A stretch of DNA of 64,000 nucleotides from Candidatus Peregrinibacteria bacterium RIFOXYA2_FULL_41_18 (GTDB taxonomy: Bacteria > Patescibacteriota > Gracilibacteria > UBA1369 > UBA12470), in the NCBI GenBank assembly GCA_001788795.1, contig MFXH01000016.1, positions 1 to 64,000 on the forward strand, in the 5' to 3' direction. Made by a program: the position numbers and the translations under genes. Of the stretch, positions 1 to 8,392 are shown piece after piece; position 1 is the stretch's first letter; every line of letters starts with the position of its first letter. The notes below the pieces were generated by a model that did not search any database, was not told where the DNA came from, and worked only from the letters and a program-made list of their open reading frames with translations.

Positions 1-307
1 CAGCCCAAAAGCTTGCGGTCTCAACTGTTGCAATTGCCACGACAGGTTTTACGCAATTAATTCCTTTTTCCTCTACCACCTTCTTGAGCTCGGGCTTGTC
101 CTCAACAGCGCGAACAACCCACAACGCGGTATCAACTTGCGACTTACTCATTCCCGCCAATTTCGCTGCATATTCGTAAATACTTCCGAAACCTTTTGCA
201 CGCCAAATCTCTTGGCGAGCGATCTCAGGCAGTAAGAGTGCACATTGACGCAACCAATGCCGCGCGTTCGCGCCATACTTAACGAATTCTTCGTGCAGTT
301 TTGTCAT
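1..307 (-). CDS. HNH endonuclease-like protein, N-terminal part (cut by window edge)
   Basis: The reverse strand reads an open frame of 102 codons from an ATG at 305-307 to the left edge without a stop. The visible part is helical: it begins MTKLHEEFVKYG and contains RQCALLLPEIARQEIW, SIYEYAAKLAGMS and a WVVRAVEDKPELKKVVEEKG stretch, ending in ATVETASFWA. I recognise this N-terminal region from HNH-endonuclease proteins common in Patescibacteria, where the same helices precede a C-terminal HNH zinc motif. The catalytic part lies outside the window, so the nuclease call is inference from family resemblance. A GATAAT box lies 8 nt before the ATG and a perfect 7-bp inverted repeat lies just upstream of that. 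Confidence 0.55.
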   Translation of the reverse strand, partial: MTKLHEEFVKYGANARHWLRQCALLLPEIARQEIWRAKGFGSIYEYAAKLAGMSKSQVDTALWVVRAVEDKPELKKVVEEKGINCVKPVVAIATVETASFWA

Positions 308-325
308 AAAATAGAATTATCAAAT

Positions 326-347
326 GGTACGACCAATATATCGTACC
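326..347. promoter_or_regulatory. Inverted repeat in front of the HNH-like gene
   Basis: GGTACGA (326-332) and TCGTACC (341-347) form a perfect 7-bp dyad with an 8-nt centre, 19 nt upstream of the ATG at 307 and just upstream of a GATAAT box (316-321, reverse strand). Its placement fits an operator, but no binding protein is known. Confidence 0.35.
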
Positions 348-473
348 AACAGGAGAAATCAACCATTCCAGCTAGACTTTTTGGCAAGTGATTGCGCGCT
401 CACCCTTTTCGAATTGCGCGGAACGAAAAACGTGTCACGAATTCGCCCCGCCCATGTCGCCCCACCACCCCCT

Positions 474-3400
474 CTATTCCATCACCGCCCGAATCTCTTT
501 TTCCAATTCCTCCGTAAACTTCACATTAAAAGGCACCTTAATCCTTTTCGCAGCCTCTCCGACTCCGACAACTATTTCAACAGGCTTATCTCCACCGCTA
601 TTAGCTGTAAGAATTTCCTTAATTCGCGGCAAAATATCAACTCGCGACTGATCGACCTCTATAACATAAGGCACCACGCCGGCAACCTCTTCTTCTTCGA
701 CAACAATATCTTCAATCACGCCTTCTTCGGGGACCTCTTTTTCATCAGCCCCTCCAAACTGCTCCATTGACAATTTTTTAACAATTCTTGCCGCCTTCTC
801 ATCAGCGTCAAAAAGTCCGGCATTCTTCGCATTCTCTATCATCTTTTCAAGCGAAACAACTTTTGCTTCATCGCATGCGAATTGGATATCGCCACGTTTG
901 TTATCAATCCGCCCGCCCATTACAACAAGCACATCTTCTTCAAAAACATGCCCGTATTTCTGGAACTGTTTCGGAAATATTATACAATCGACTCGACCAA
1001 CCGGATCTTCAAGAATAAAAGAAGCCATATAAGAACCGCTCTTTGTCATAATCTTACGATAAGACGTGACAATTCCGACCATAGTAATTCTTTTACCCAT
1101 CATTTTTTTATCAACCTGATCGACAAGCACAGCCTTTTTCTTGATATATTTGCGCAAGCCTTGTAACGGATGACCGGAAACATAAAGCCCGAGCAGTTTC
1201 TTTTCCCATAAAAGCCTTTGATAAGGAGTCATCGGTTCGATCTCTTTCAACTTGAGAGAAGGGGTGACCGACTCCATACCTCCGAATAAATCCGACTGAC
1301 CTTCGACCTTTGCCGCTTGAATATTTTTCGCAAAATCCACAATATCCGGAATACTCTCGGCAATTTGCTTGCCTTCGCCAAGGCAACTTAAAGCTCCCGA
1401 ATAGGCGAGTGCCTCCATTGTTTTTTTATTCAATAACTTCACAGGAATTCTTTCCGCAAGATTTTCGACAGACTTGAAATGACCTCCGTCCTGGCGAACA
1501 CTTATAATCGTTCTGGCAGCATTTTCGCCAAGACCTTTTATAGCTCCGAGACCGAATCTTATAGTCATATCGTCGACAACCGTGAAATTAGCCAACGACT
1601 CATTAATATCTGGGGGCAAAACCTTAATTCCCATCTCCTCGCATTCGGTAATCTCAATAACGACTCGCTCGGTATTGTCAGAATCACTTGTGAGCAAAGC
1701 CGCCATAAAAGCAACTGAATAATGAGCCTTCATATAAGCGGTCTGGTATGCAATAAGCGAATAGCAGGCTGAGTGAGATTTGTTGAAGCCGTATCCGGCA
1801 AAAGGCTCAATTACATTTTCAAAAACATCCTCTGCAAGTTTCTCCGTATGTCCTTGAACCACAGAACCGCTAATAAATTTCGCTCTCATCTGCTTCACAA
1901 TCTTAGGATCTTTCTTCGCGATACCTTTTAGAAGTAAATAAGCCTCGCCAAGCTCAAGTCCGGCAAAAATCTGTGACAATGTCATAATTTGCTCTTGGAA
2001 AACAACAACACCATAAGTTTCTTTAAGAACAGGCTCGAGCGACGCATGGAGATATTTAATCTTACTCGAATTATGTTTGCCCTTAATATAGTTAGGAATC
2101 CACTCCATCGGACCGGGTCTGTAGAGTGCATTCATCGCAATAAGATCGCTTAATTGGGTCGGCTTCAAATCCTTCAAGTACCTTTTCATACCTCCCGATT
2201 CGAATTGAAAAACACCAGTCGTACATCCGTCAGCCATAAGTTTAAACGTAGCTTCGTCATCAAGAGGAAGCGTCTTTAGGTCGATGGTGATTCCTTTGGT
2301 TCTTTTTACAATCGCAAGCGCCGTCTGCAAAATCGTTAAGTTCTTCAGCCCCAGAAAATCCATCTTAAGCAATCCCAAATCCGCAATCGGTTTCATTGAG
2401 TACTGGGTAACAATTCCCTCCTTGTCGCCGGCAGCTTTCTGCAAAGGAGTATATTCGGTCAATGGAGCATCCGAAATAACAACCGCGCACGCATGAGTAC
2501 CGGCATGCCTTATCGTTCCCTCTATTTTAATAGCCATGTCTAGAACCTGCTTGGTAGTCTCTTCTTTCTCGTAAGAATTCTTAAGCTCGGGATCGTTTTT
2601 TATGGAAACCTTAAGCGGGACATGCTTGCCAAGCACAGGAGGTGGAACCATTTTTGCAATTCGATCGATATCTGCATAAGGATGACCCAGTGCGCGACCG
2701 ACATCGCGAACAGCGGCCTTCGGCGCCATAGTTCCAAAAGTAATTATTTGAGCGACATTGTCGATACCGTATTTATTAATGACATACTGAAGCACTTCAT
2801 CGCGCCTGTTATCTGCGAAATCCACGTCTATATCGGGCATGCTGACACGTGCGGGATTTAAGAATCTTTCAAAAAGCAAATTGTATTCAAGCGGATCAAG
2901 GTCGGTAATTCCTATGGAATAAGAAATGATCGAACCTGCCGCAGAACCTCTTCCGGGGCCAACAACTATACCTTGCGACTTGGCATAACTTACGAAATCA
3001 TGAACGATTAAGAAGTAAGTGGAAAAACCAAGCTTGCTAATTATACTAAGCTCGTATTCAAGCCTTTCGGAAGCCTTTTTTGGCACGGGGTCGCCATATC
3101 TCTTTTTGAGACCTTCTTCGCATATTTCACGCAAATACAAATCAGAGTTTTTACCACCGGGAGTTTTGAAAGAAGGAATTTTATTTTCACCAAACTTAAG
3201 TTCGAGGTTACACATATCGGCAATTGCGAGGGTGTTTTTCATGCAGTCCTCGGAAATTTTATCAAAATATTTCTTCATCTTGGCGGGATCTCTCATTGAG
3301 AAATCGCCATTGTATTTCATACGAGTCTCATCATGAACGGTAGTTTGAGTCTGGATACAAAGTAGCAGGTCATGCGCAGCCGCATCATCAGGCCGAGCGT

Positions 3401-4016
3401 AATGACAATCGTTTGTAGCAACTAGGGGAGCGCCGGTTTCCTTCGATAAGATTGGCAGCATATCATTAACGATAGACCACTCTTCGATTTCGGGATGGTT
3501 CTGCATCTCGAGGAAAAAAGAGTCTTTGCCAAAAATTTTCTGAAATTTCTTAATAAGTTCACGTGCCTTCATGTTATCTCCCGACAATATCGCCTTAGGG
3601 ATGTCTCCGCTTATACAAGCCGTCAAGCCGACAAGCCCATCGCCATATTTTTCAAGCATTTCAAAATCTATCCTCGGCTTGTAATAGAACCCTTTCAAAT
3701 GCGCCAAGGTAATCAGCTGCATCAAGTTTTTATAGCCCTTCTCGTTCTTCGCCAAAAGAACCAAATGGCTGTATCTGGCGGAATTATCCTTAACGCCGAC
3801 ATCACCTGTAATATAAGCCTCGCATCCGATAATAGGTTTGATTCCGGCGGCTTTGAATTTCTGATAAAACTCAATCGCGCCATACATAACTCCATGATCG
3901 GTAATAGCCATCGCTGGAAGCGAAAACTCCTTGCAAAGATCAACGTACTCGTTAACTTTGGCGAGCCCGTCTAGAAGGCTGTAATGGGTATGATTGTGAA
4001 GGTGAACGAAAGACAT
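474..4016 (-). CDS. dnaE: DNA polymerase III subunit alpha
   Basis: Replicative polymerase catalytic subunit, 1180 residues, normal for bacterial DnaE (about 1160). An N-terminal PHP domain starts at HLHNHTHYSLLDG. Its metal-binding set looks complete (HNH, AITDHG, GCEAY, the His of YSHLVLLAKN, ACISGD, DCHYA), unlike the degenerate PHP of E. coli, so it may have its own proofreading exonuclease activity. The palm carries GPGRGSAAGS and PDIDVDF (residues about 392-398), which hold the catalytic aspartates. The helix-hairpin-helix region and a C-terminal OB fold (RITMVGIVTSYRKI) follow. The ATG is 3 nt from the stop of the small membrane protein gene at 4020, so the two are co-transcribed. No Shine-Dalgarno motif precedes the ATG. 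Confidence 0.97.
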   Translation of the reverse strand: MSFVHLHNHTHYSLLDGLAKVNEYVDLCKEFSLPAMAITDHGVMYGAIEFYQKFKAAGIKPIIGCEAYITGDVGVKDNSARYSHLVLLAKNEKGYKNLMQLITLAHLKGFYYKPRIDFEMLEKYGDGLVGLTACISGDIPKAILSGDNMKARELIKKFQKIFGKDSFFLEMQNHPEIEEWSIVNDMLPILSKETGAPLVATNDCHYARPDDAAAHDLLLCIQTQTTVHDETRMKYNGDFSMRDPAKMKKYFDKISEDCMKNTLAIADMCNLELKFGENKIPSFKTPGGKNSDLYLREICEEGLKKRYGDPVPKKASERLEYELSIISKLGFSTYFLIVHDFVSYAKSQGIVVGPGRGSAAGSIISYSIGITDLDPLEYNLLFERFLNPARVSMPDIDVDFADNRRDEVLQYVINKYGIDNVAQIITFGTMAPKAAVRDVGRALGHPYADIDRIAKMVPPPVLGKHVPLKVSIKNDPELKNSYEKEETTKQVLDMAIKIEGTIRHAGTHACAVVISDAPLTEYTPLQKAAGDKEGIVTQYSMKPIADLGLLKMDFLGLKNLTILQTALAIVKRTKGITIDLKTLPLDDEATFKLMADGCTTGVFQFESGGMKRYLKDLKPTQLSDLIAMNALYRPGPMEWIPNYIKGKHNSSKIKYLHASLEPVLKETYGVVVFQEQIMTLSQIFAGLELGEAYLLLKGIAKKDPKIVKQMRAKFISGSVVQGHTEKLAEDVFENVIEPFAGYGFNKSHSACYSLIAYQTAYMKAHYSVAFMAALLTSDSDNTERVVIEITECEEMGIKVLPPDINESLANFTVVDDMTIRFGLGAIKGLGENAARTIISVRQDGGHFKSVENLAERIPVKLLNKKTMEALAYSGALSCLGEGKQIAESIPDIVDFAKNIQAAKVEGQSDLFGGMESVTPSLKLKEIEPMTPYQRLLWEKKLLGLYVSGHPLQGLRKYIKKKAVLVDQVDKKMMGKRITMVGIVTSYRKIMTKSGSYMASFILEDPVGRVDCIIFPKQFQKYGHVFEEDVLVVMGGRIDNKRGDIQFACDEAKVVSLEKMIENAKNAGLFDADEKAARIVKKLSMEQFGGADEKEVPEEGVIEDIVVEEEEVAGVVPYVIEVDQSRVDILPRIKEILTANSGGDKPVEIVVGVGEAAKRIKVPFNVKFTEELEKEIRAVME

Positions 4017-4019
4017 ATT

Positions 4020-4322
4020 CTATTTTTGATAACTCTGAAGATTAGTAGCAAGCCAATCATTCAGCCATGCAAAAAACTGACCGACAATAGGTACATTGGC
4101 AAGCACATTCCCCAAAATATAAGCAATTATTGTAACAAGCAGAGCGGCTCCGATAATGAATCCGAGTCCATAAGCCGTACCGGCCAAGAAGTTGCTAAAA
4201 AAGATTTTCCACGGAGATGAGTAATATCGAACAAAATCCGTAAGAACCGAGAATTTTTCAAGCTTAAACTCGACATTAACAGGAGTAAGTGTCTCAACTT
4301 TTGTTTTTTTATTTTGGGACAT
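4020..4322 (-). CDS. Small membrane protein, DUF5665-like
   Basis: 100 residues. The N-terminal 35 are polar and the central block (FFSNFLAGTAYGLGFIIGAA, then LLVTIIAYILGNVLANVP) makes one or two membrane helices, followed by an amphipathic tail (FAWLNDWLATNLQSYQK). The 'NFLAG..YGLGFIIG' pattern resembles DUF5665 proteins of Patescibacteria, whose function is unknown. It is the first gene of the transcript that continues into dnaE 3 nt downstream. Family assignment is from memory of the pattern. Confidence 0.6.
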   Translation of the reverse strand: MSQNKKTKVETLTPVNVEFKLEKFSVLTDFVRYYSSPWKIFFSNFLAGTAYGLGFIIGAALLVTIIAYILGNVLANVPIVGQFFAWLNDWLATNLQSYQK

Positions 4323-4417
4323 ATGTGGAGGTTATTTGATCGAATTAAAAGTAACATTTTGATTTAAGTTTGACTAGTTCAAAACTAAAAAATAATATGC
4401 CTTCGCATTGAAAACAT

Positions 4418-4501
4418 GCTGCGGTGGTGGAATGGTATACACGCTGGTCTTAGGAACCAGTGGGGAAACCCGTGAGAGTTCGAGTCTCTCCCGCAGCACC
4501 A
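4418..4501 (+). tRNA. tRNA-Leu (anticodon UAG)
   Basis: 84 nt with a perfect 7-bp acceptor stem (GCTGCGG / CCGCAGC). The anticodon stem CTGGT/ACCAG encloses CTTAGGA, giving anticodon UAG. There is a class II variable arm, a T-arm AGTTCGAGT, and an encoded 3' CCA (4499-4501). A run of seven T (4530-4536) follows downstream after a weak dyad and may end the transcript. Confidence 0.95.
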
Positions 4502-4597
4502 GAATGGGCGTTCAGGATCGAACCAAACGTTTTTTTATGATAAATTGATTGTGAACACGCTCTATTAATAAGATATTTCTTTTTAGATAAAAACAAA

Positions 4598-4603
4598 TAT
4601 AAT
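4598..4603 (+). promoter_or_regulatory. -10 box for the restriction-modification operon
   Basis: Perfect TATAAT, 6 nt before the ATG of the methyltransferase at 4610. Transcription would then start at or next to the ATG, giving a leaderless mRNA. No good -35 box is visible 17 nt upstream. Confidence 0.5.
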
Positions 4604-4609
4604 CATATT

Positions 4610-5581
4610 ATGAAATTTATAGATTTATTTGCAGGAATTGGCGGTTTCCACTTGGGACTTCACAACATTGGCGGTGAATGTGTTTTTGTATCTGAATGGG
4701 ACGACAAAGCACGCATAACTTATGAGGAGAATTTTAAAACGATTTCTCCAAAAGTTTTCGAAACGGGATTGTTTTCAAAAGGAGTTAATTTATTTGAAGG
4801 CGACATAACAAAAGTTGACGAGAAGAACATACCAAAATTTGATATTCTTTGTGCGGGGTTCCCTTGTCAGCCATTTTCTAACGCCGGATTGAAAAAAGGC
4901 TTTGAAGATTCTAGAGGAACTTTATTTTTTGATGTATCCAGAATTATAAAACATCACAAACCAAAGGTCGTTTTTCTTGAAAACGTAAAAGGATTTAAAA
5001 ATCATAACAAAGGAAATACTTTTCATATAGTTAAAGAGACTTTAGAAAATTTAGGCTATAAGGTTTATGCCGAAGTTCTAAACGCTAAGGATTATGGAGT
5101 GCCACAAAACAGAGAAAGAATTTACATTTTAGGATTTTTAGACGATGTTGATTTTAAATTCCCCAAGCCTACCAAGAAAATAAAAGTTGGTGATATTTTA
5201 GAAAAAGAGGTTGATGATAAGTACACGCTATCTGATAAATTATGGGCTGGTCATCAAAGACGAAAAAAAGAACACAGAGAGAAAGGAAACGGTTTCGGAT
5301 ATTCGCTGTTTGATGAAAATTCAGAATATACAAGCACGATTTCAGCAAGGTATTATAAAGATGGATCTGAAATCTTAATAAAACAGAAAAATAAAAATCC
5401 AAGGAAGCTAACTCCAAGAGAGGCAGCTAGACTTCAAGGTTATCCAGAAACATTTGAAATTCCTGTCAGCGACACATCTGCATATAAACAATTTGGAAAC
5501 AGTGTTGCGGTCCCTGTTATTATTGCAATAGCAAAAGAAATTAAGAAGGCCTTGGATTCATTTAAAGATAAAAAACTATGA
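4610..5581 (+). CDS. DNA (cytosine-5-)-methyltransferase, type II R-M system
   Basis: 323 residues with the C5-methyltransferase motifs in canonical order: I (FAGIGG, 7-12), IV (GFPCQPFS, about 83-90, catalytic Cys), VI (ENV, about 123-125), VIII (QNRER, about 166-170) and X (FGNSVAVP, about 295-302). The target-recognition region holds GNGFGY and SARYYKDG.EILI. I recognise these from Dcm, M.EcoRII, M.HpaII and M.SsoII, all of which methylate a cytosine in CCGG, CCWGG or CCNGG. It overlaps the following nuclease gene by 4 nt (ATGA), so the two are translationally coupled. Base composition is more AT-rich than the neighbours and the module follows a tRNA gene, both consistent with acquisition by transfer. 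Confidence 0.93.
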   Translation: MKFIDLFAGIGGFHLGLHNIGGECVFVSEWDDKARITYEENFKTISPKVFETGLFSKGVNLFEGDITKVDEKNIPKFDILCAGFPCQPFSNAGLKKGFEDSRGTLFFDVSRIIKHHKPKVVFLENVKGFKNHNKGNTFHIVKETLENLGYKVYAEVLNAKDYGVPQNRERIYILGFLDDVDFKFPKPTKKIKVGDILEKEVDDKYTLSDKLWAGHQRRKKEHREKGNGFGYSLFDENSEYTSTISARYYKDGSEILIKQKNKNPRKLTPREAARLQGYPETFEIPVSDTSAYKQFGNSVAVPVIIAIAKEIKKALDSFKDKKL

Positions 5582-6594
5582 AAATAAGAAAACTACAAGT
5601 CGGCAAGGAAAAACTAGATATAAATTTAAAATTTTATTTTTTATTGAAGCAATTAGTAAAAGCTAAATTATCAGAAAAACAGGCACTTAATTTCTTGGAA
5701 ATTCACACGTTATTCAAAGATTCTAAAATCGAGCCATGTAATGATAAATTCCGAGAAATTACTCAGCAAATCGGAAGCGAAGAAAAGAAAAATATTTTAT
5801 ATACAATTATCGAGACACTAGAAAGCAAAACAGAATTAGATCTTTTTATATTCAGTTTGAGATTATATCTGATAAAAGATCTTCTTTTGGAAGAAGCAAA
5901 GTTAACAGATGTAATAAGGCTTGAGGACTTGGAAAAGCTGGACCCTTTATCATTAAGTTATGACAAGGTTTCAGTATATAGACCATATGCTACAAGAGTT
6001 AACGGAGCGCTATTGGCACTACTTTTCTTCTCTCAAATTGAACAAGGAAAGACAAATTTTATGTCAGATGATACTCGTAAGTTTATTAAAAAGCTGTCAG
6101 AATTTGCTATTAAGCTTAAGAAAAACGGCGTTGAACCGAATCAAATTTTCATGTTGATGTTTTCAGAAAGCGTAAACCAATCAATTATTGCCGATTCCGG
6201 AACGAACTATGAAGATAGGATTCTATCTGTACTTACAAAAATAGGAATACCAGAAGGAAAAATTACGAAAACTCATGATAAAAATGATTCAAGCACTGAA
6301 TTTGATTTCTTTTTTGAGCTAGGTAGCAAAACATTTGGGATAGGAGCAAAGAGAACACTTAGAGAAAGATATAAACAATTCATAAAAACTGCTCAAATGA
6401 GCAAGATAGACATAATGATAGAAATAACATTAGGATTAGACTTGAACGAAGAAAAGGCTAAAAGTATAAGAAATCATAATGTTTATATTTTTGTTGCAGA
6501 TGAAGTTTATAACTCAAGAGAGTTTTTGAGAAAAATGAAAGGAGTCTTCTCTGTTAAAGAGCTAAATTTAAACACTTTGAAAAGTCTCAAATAG
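5578..6594 (+). CDS. Type II restriction endonuclease, EcoRII/Ecl18kI-like
   Basis: 338 residues, starting inside the methyltransferase stop. The N-terminal two thirds are helical and not recognised. The C-terminal part has a PD-(D/E)XK-type core: D243 in TEFDFFFE, then GIGAKRTLRERYKQ with K258 and R262-E263-R264. The KxTxxRxRxxQ pattern matches the catalytic lysine plus the (R/D)(E/D)R recognition motif of Ecl18kI, EcoRII and NgoMIV nucleases, which contact the GG/CC parts of CC..GG sites. At the position of the third acidic residue of EcoRII (13 residues after the Lys) there is Thr, so the acidic ligand must come from elsewhere or activity is reduced. Its pairing with a Dcm-like methyltransferase supports the call. 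Confidence 0.75.
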   Translation: MKIRKLQVGKEKLDINLKFYFLLKQLVKAKLSEKQALNFLEIHTLFKDSKIEPCNDKFREITQQIGSEEKKNILYTIIETLESKTELDLFIFSLRLYLIKDLLLEEAKLTDVIRLEDLEKLDPLSLSYDKVSVYRPYATRVNGALLALLFFSQIEQGKTNFMSDDTRKFIKKLSEFAIKLKKNGVEPNQIFMLMFSESVNQSIIADSGTNYEDRILSVLTKIGIPEGKITKTHDKNDSSTEFDFFFELGSKTFGIGAKRTLRERYKQFIKTAQMSKIDIMIEITLGLDLNEEKAKSIRNHNVYIFVADEVYNSREFLRKMKGVFSVKELNLNTLKSLK

Positions 6595-6618
6595 AATTTA
6601 CCTCTTATATATTATTTT

Positions 6619-6831
6619 ATGCCGGAAAAAGTAATATTCAGAGCTAAATCTGATTTTCAAAAAACTGATTGCATCAGGCATGGCTGCACGGAAATATCTA
6701 CCCTTGAGGCAGTTTTCGGTAACGCAATGATTCGTTGTTGCGAACAGGATGAATACAAGAAAATAGCGGCCGAACAAGCAATTACATACGGAAAATTAAT
6801 GGATAGAGTCTTCTTTGGACAAATAAACTAG
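6619..6831 (+). CDS. Small hypothetical protein
   Basis: 70 residues, 24 nt after the restriction endonuclease gene. It has four cysteines (DCIRHGC and MIRCCEQ) and a helical C-terminal half (DEYKKIAAEQAITYGKLM). I do not recognise a family. It shares the low GC content of the restriction module and may travel with it. No Shine-Dalgarno motif is present, as for the rest of the window. Confidence 0.45.
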   Translation: MPEKVIFRAKSDFQKTDCIRHGCTEISTLEAVFGNAMIRCCEQDEYKKIAAEQAITYGKLMDRVFFGQIN

Positions 6832-6934
6832 TCTCTATAATCTTCTTCTGTTACCTACGGCTACTTGCTGTTTGCCGATTTTCATTCTATAATCACACTC
6901 CCATGGTTGACTTAAACGATTTTTGATTTTGTAG

Positions 6935-6963
6935 TTGACAAACTATCACTACGGAGATACAAT
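6935..6963 (+). promoter_or_regulatory. Near-consensus sigma-70 promoter
   Basis: TTGACA (6935-6940), a 17-nt spacer and TACAAT (6958-6963): five of six and six of six matches at ideal spacing. It drives the regulator gene at 7001 and the HIT gene behind it, with a leader of about 30 nt. Confidence 0.85.
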
Positions 6964-7000
6964 CCACCCCTTTATAGATACAAGACTTAATATCTAACCT

Positions 7001-8077
7001 ATGACATCCAACACTCAAAACAACCCGATTGCAGAGATTAATCTCGCAGAAGTACTCGAAGAACTTTTCATGGTTTTATCAGAAAAAGAAAAGGATGTCG
7101 TAGTTAAGAGATTTTCCCTCAATAACAAGCCTAGACAAACTCTCGAAAGCATTGGAAAAGGTCTGTCAGTCACAAGGGAACGCGTCAGGCAGATCGAGAA
7201 AATCGCATTAAGCAAACTAAAGAGGACATCTAAGAACACCAAGTTAAACCTTATCGCCGACATTACATTAGCGCTTGTTAAGAAGGCGGGTGGTGTAATG
7301 CTTGAAGACGAAATAATCGCCGGCATATTGAACGAAATCAAGAATCCAACCGAAATAGATAGATACATCATAGTTCTCAGCCTTTCTGTAAACGAAGGAA
7401 TCGAGAAGAACGAACAGATCAACATCTATCATCCTTTCTGGTACTCGAAAGGTATGAAACAAGAGTCTCTTGAGAAGACTCTTACATTGGCAAAAGCAAA
7501 ATTGTCCGAAAAAGGAGATGTAATAGCTGAAATGAAACTCGCTCGCGATATCCAAGCGGATTTGAAAGCGGCGGGGGAGGATTTGGAAGAAAATTTCATC
7601 ACTTCATGCTTAAAAACAGATAAGCAATTGAAAAGAGTAGGCTCGGAATACGGACTTATGACATGGAGACACGTCAATCCGAAAAGCATAAGAGATAAGG
7701 CTTATATTGTATTGAAGAAGGCGGGAAGATCTCTTCATTTCGTAGAAATCGCAAACAAGATTACAGAAGCAAGATTCGATAAAAAAGTTGTCACTGTTCA
7801 AGCCGTACATAACGAGCTTATCAGATGCGAGAAATTCGTTCTTGTCGGTCGCGGATTATACGCGCTTAGAGAATGGGGATATAACGAAGGAACGGTTGCA
7901 GATATTATAGAAAAACTTCTTGAGAAGAATGGCAAAATGACAAAAAAAGAGATAATCGAAGGCGTACTCAAACAACGCCAAGTAAAGATTGGAACAATCT
8001 CATTGAATTTACAAAAGAGGAAATCTTTTGTTAGAGTTGGGCGTGCAACTTATGCGCTCGATCTAACAAAAAACTAA
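7001..8077 (+). CDS. Sigma-region-4 / winged-helix (HARE-HTH-like) transcription regulator
   Basis: 358 residues. Residues about 20-78 are a sigma-70 region 4 helix-turn-helix (LSEKEKDVVVKRF, then ESIGKGLSVTRERVRQIEKI), the part of a sigma factor that binds the -35 element and the RNA polymerase beta flap. No region 2 or 3 is present, so it cannot be an ordinary sigma factor. After a helical middle, residues about 225-295 (RDKAYIVLKKAGRSLHFVEI ... GRGLYALREWG) and about 300-355 (RVGRATYAL) look like two winged helices of the HARE-HTH type also found in the delta subunit of Firmicutes RNA polymerase. The role is probably a polymerase-associated regulator; this is inference from domains. It has its own strong promoter and is followed 2 nt later by the HIT gene. 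Confidence 0.75.
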   Translation: MTSNTQNNPIAEINLAEVLEELFMVLSEKEKDVVVKRFSLNNKPRQTLESIGKGLSVTRERVRQIEKIALSKLKRTSKNTKLNLIADITLALVKKAGGVMLEDEIIAGILNEIKNPTEIDRYIIVLSLSVNEGIEKNEQINIYHPFWYSKGMKQESLEKTLTLAKAKLSEKGDVIAEMKLARDIQADLKAAGEDLEENFITSCLKTDKQLKRVGSEYGLMTWRHVNPKSIRDKAYIVLKKAGRSLHFVEIANKITEARFDKKVVTVQAVHNELIRCEKFVLVGRGLYALREWGYNEGTVADIIEKLLEKNGKMTKKEIIEGVLKQRQVKIGTISLNLQKRKSFVRVGRATYALDLTKN

Positions 8078-8079
8078 AC

Positions 8080-8391
8080 ATGTGCATCTTCTGCAAGATT
8101 ATCTCGGGTGAAATCCCCGCGTCAAAAGTCCACGAGGACGAAATTTGCATTGCCTTCAAGGATATCCATCCTAAGGCACCTATTCACTTATTGATAGTCC
8201 CGAAAGAACATATTGCCATGATTTCAGACCTTCAAGAAGGCAAGCACGACCATCTCGTAGGTCACTTGGTAAACGTAGCCAATAAGCTGGCAAAACAAGA
8301 AGGCGCGGAAGGCTACCGCCTCCAATTCAACGTCGGTGAAAAAGGTGGCCAAGAGGTCATGCATATCCATATGCATTTGATGGGGTGGTAG
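8080..8391 (+). CDS. HIT family (histidine triad) nucleotide-binding protein
   Basis: 103 residues, starting with CIFCKIISGEIPASKV and ending with the histidine triad HIHMHLMGW, the AMP-binding and catalytic loop of Hint-type purine nucleoside phosphoramidases. The mid-protein HPKAPIHLLIVPKEHI strand pair is also typical. The Cys pair in CIFC is the usual zinc half-site. Length is normal for bacterial Hint (about 105-115). It lies 2 nt behind the region 4/winged-helix regulator gene in the same operon and converges with nadC (1-nt gap). Confidence 0.93.
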   Translation: MCIFCKIISGEIPASKVHEDEICIAFKDIHPKAPIHLLIVPKEHIAMISDLQEGKHDHLVGHLVNVANKLAKQEGAEGYRLQFNVGEKGGQEVMHIHMHLMGW

Positions 8392-8392
8392 T

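Noticed and set aside
788..2861. Forward-strand open frames within dnaE
   Set aside because: They are antisense shadows of the strongly conserved dnaE frame, with no promoter or recognisable product.
4502..4530. tRNA-like remnant (reverse strand GGTTCGATCCTGAACGCCC) after tRNA-Leu
   Set aside because: Only a T-loop-like word is present; no acceptor or anticodon arms can be folded.
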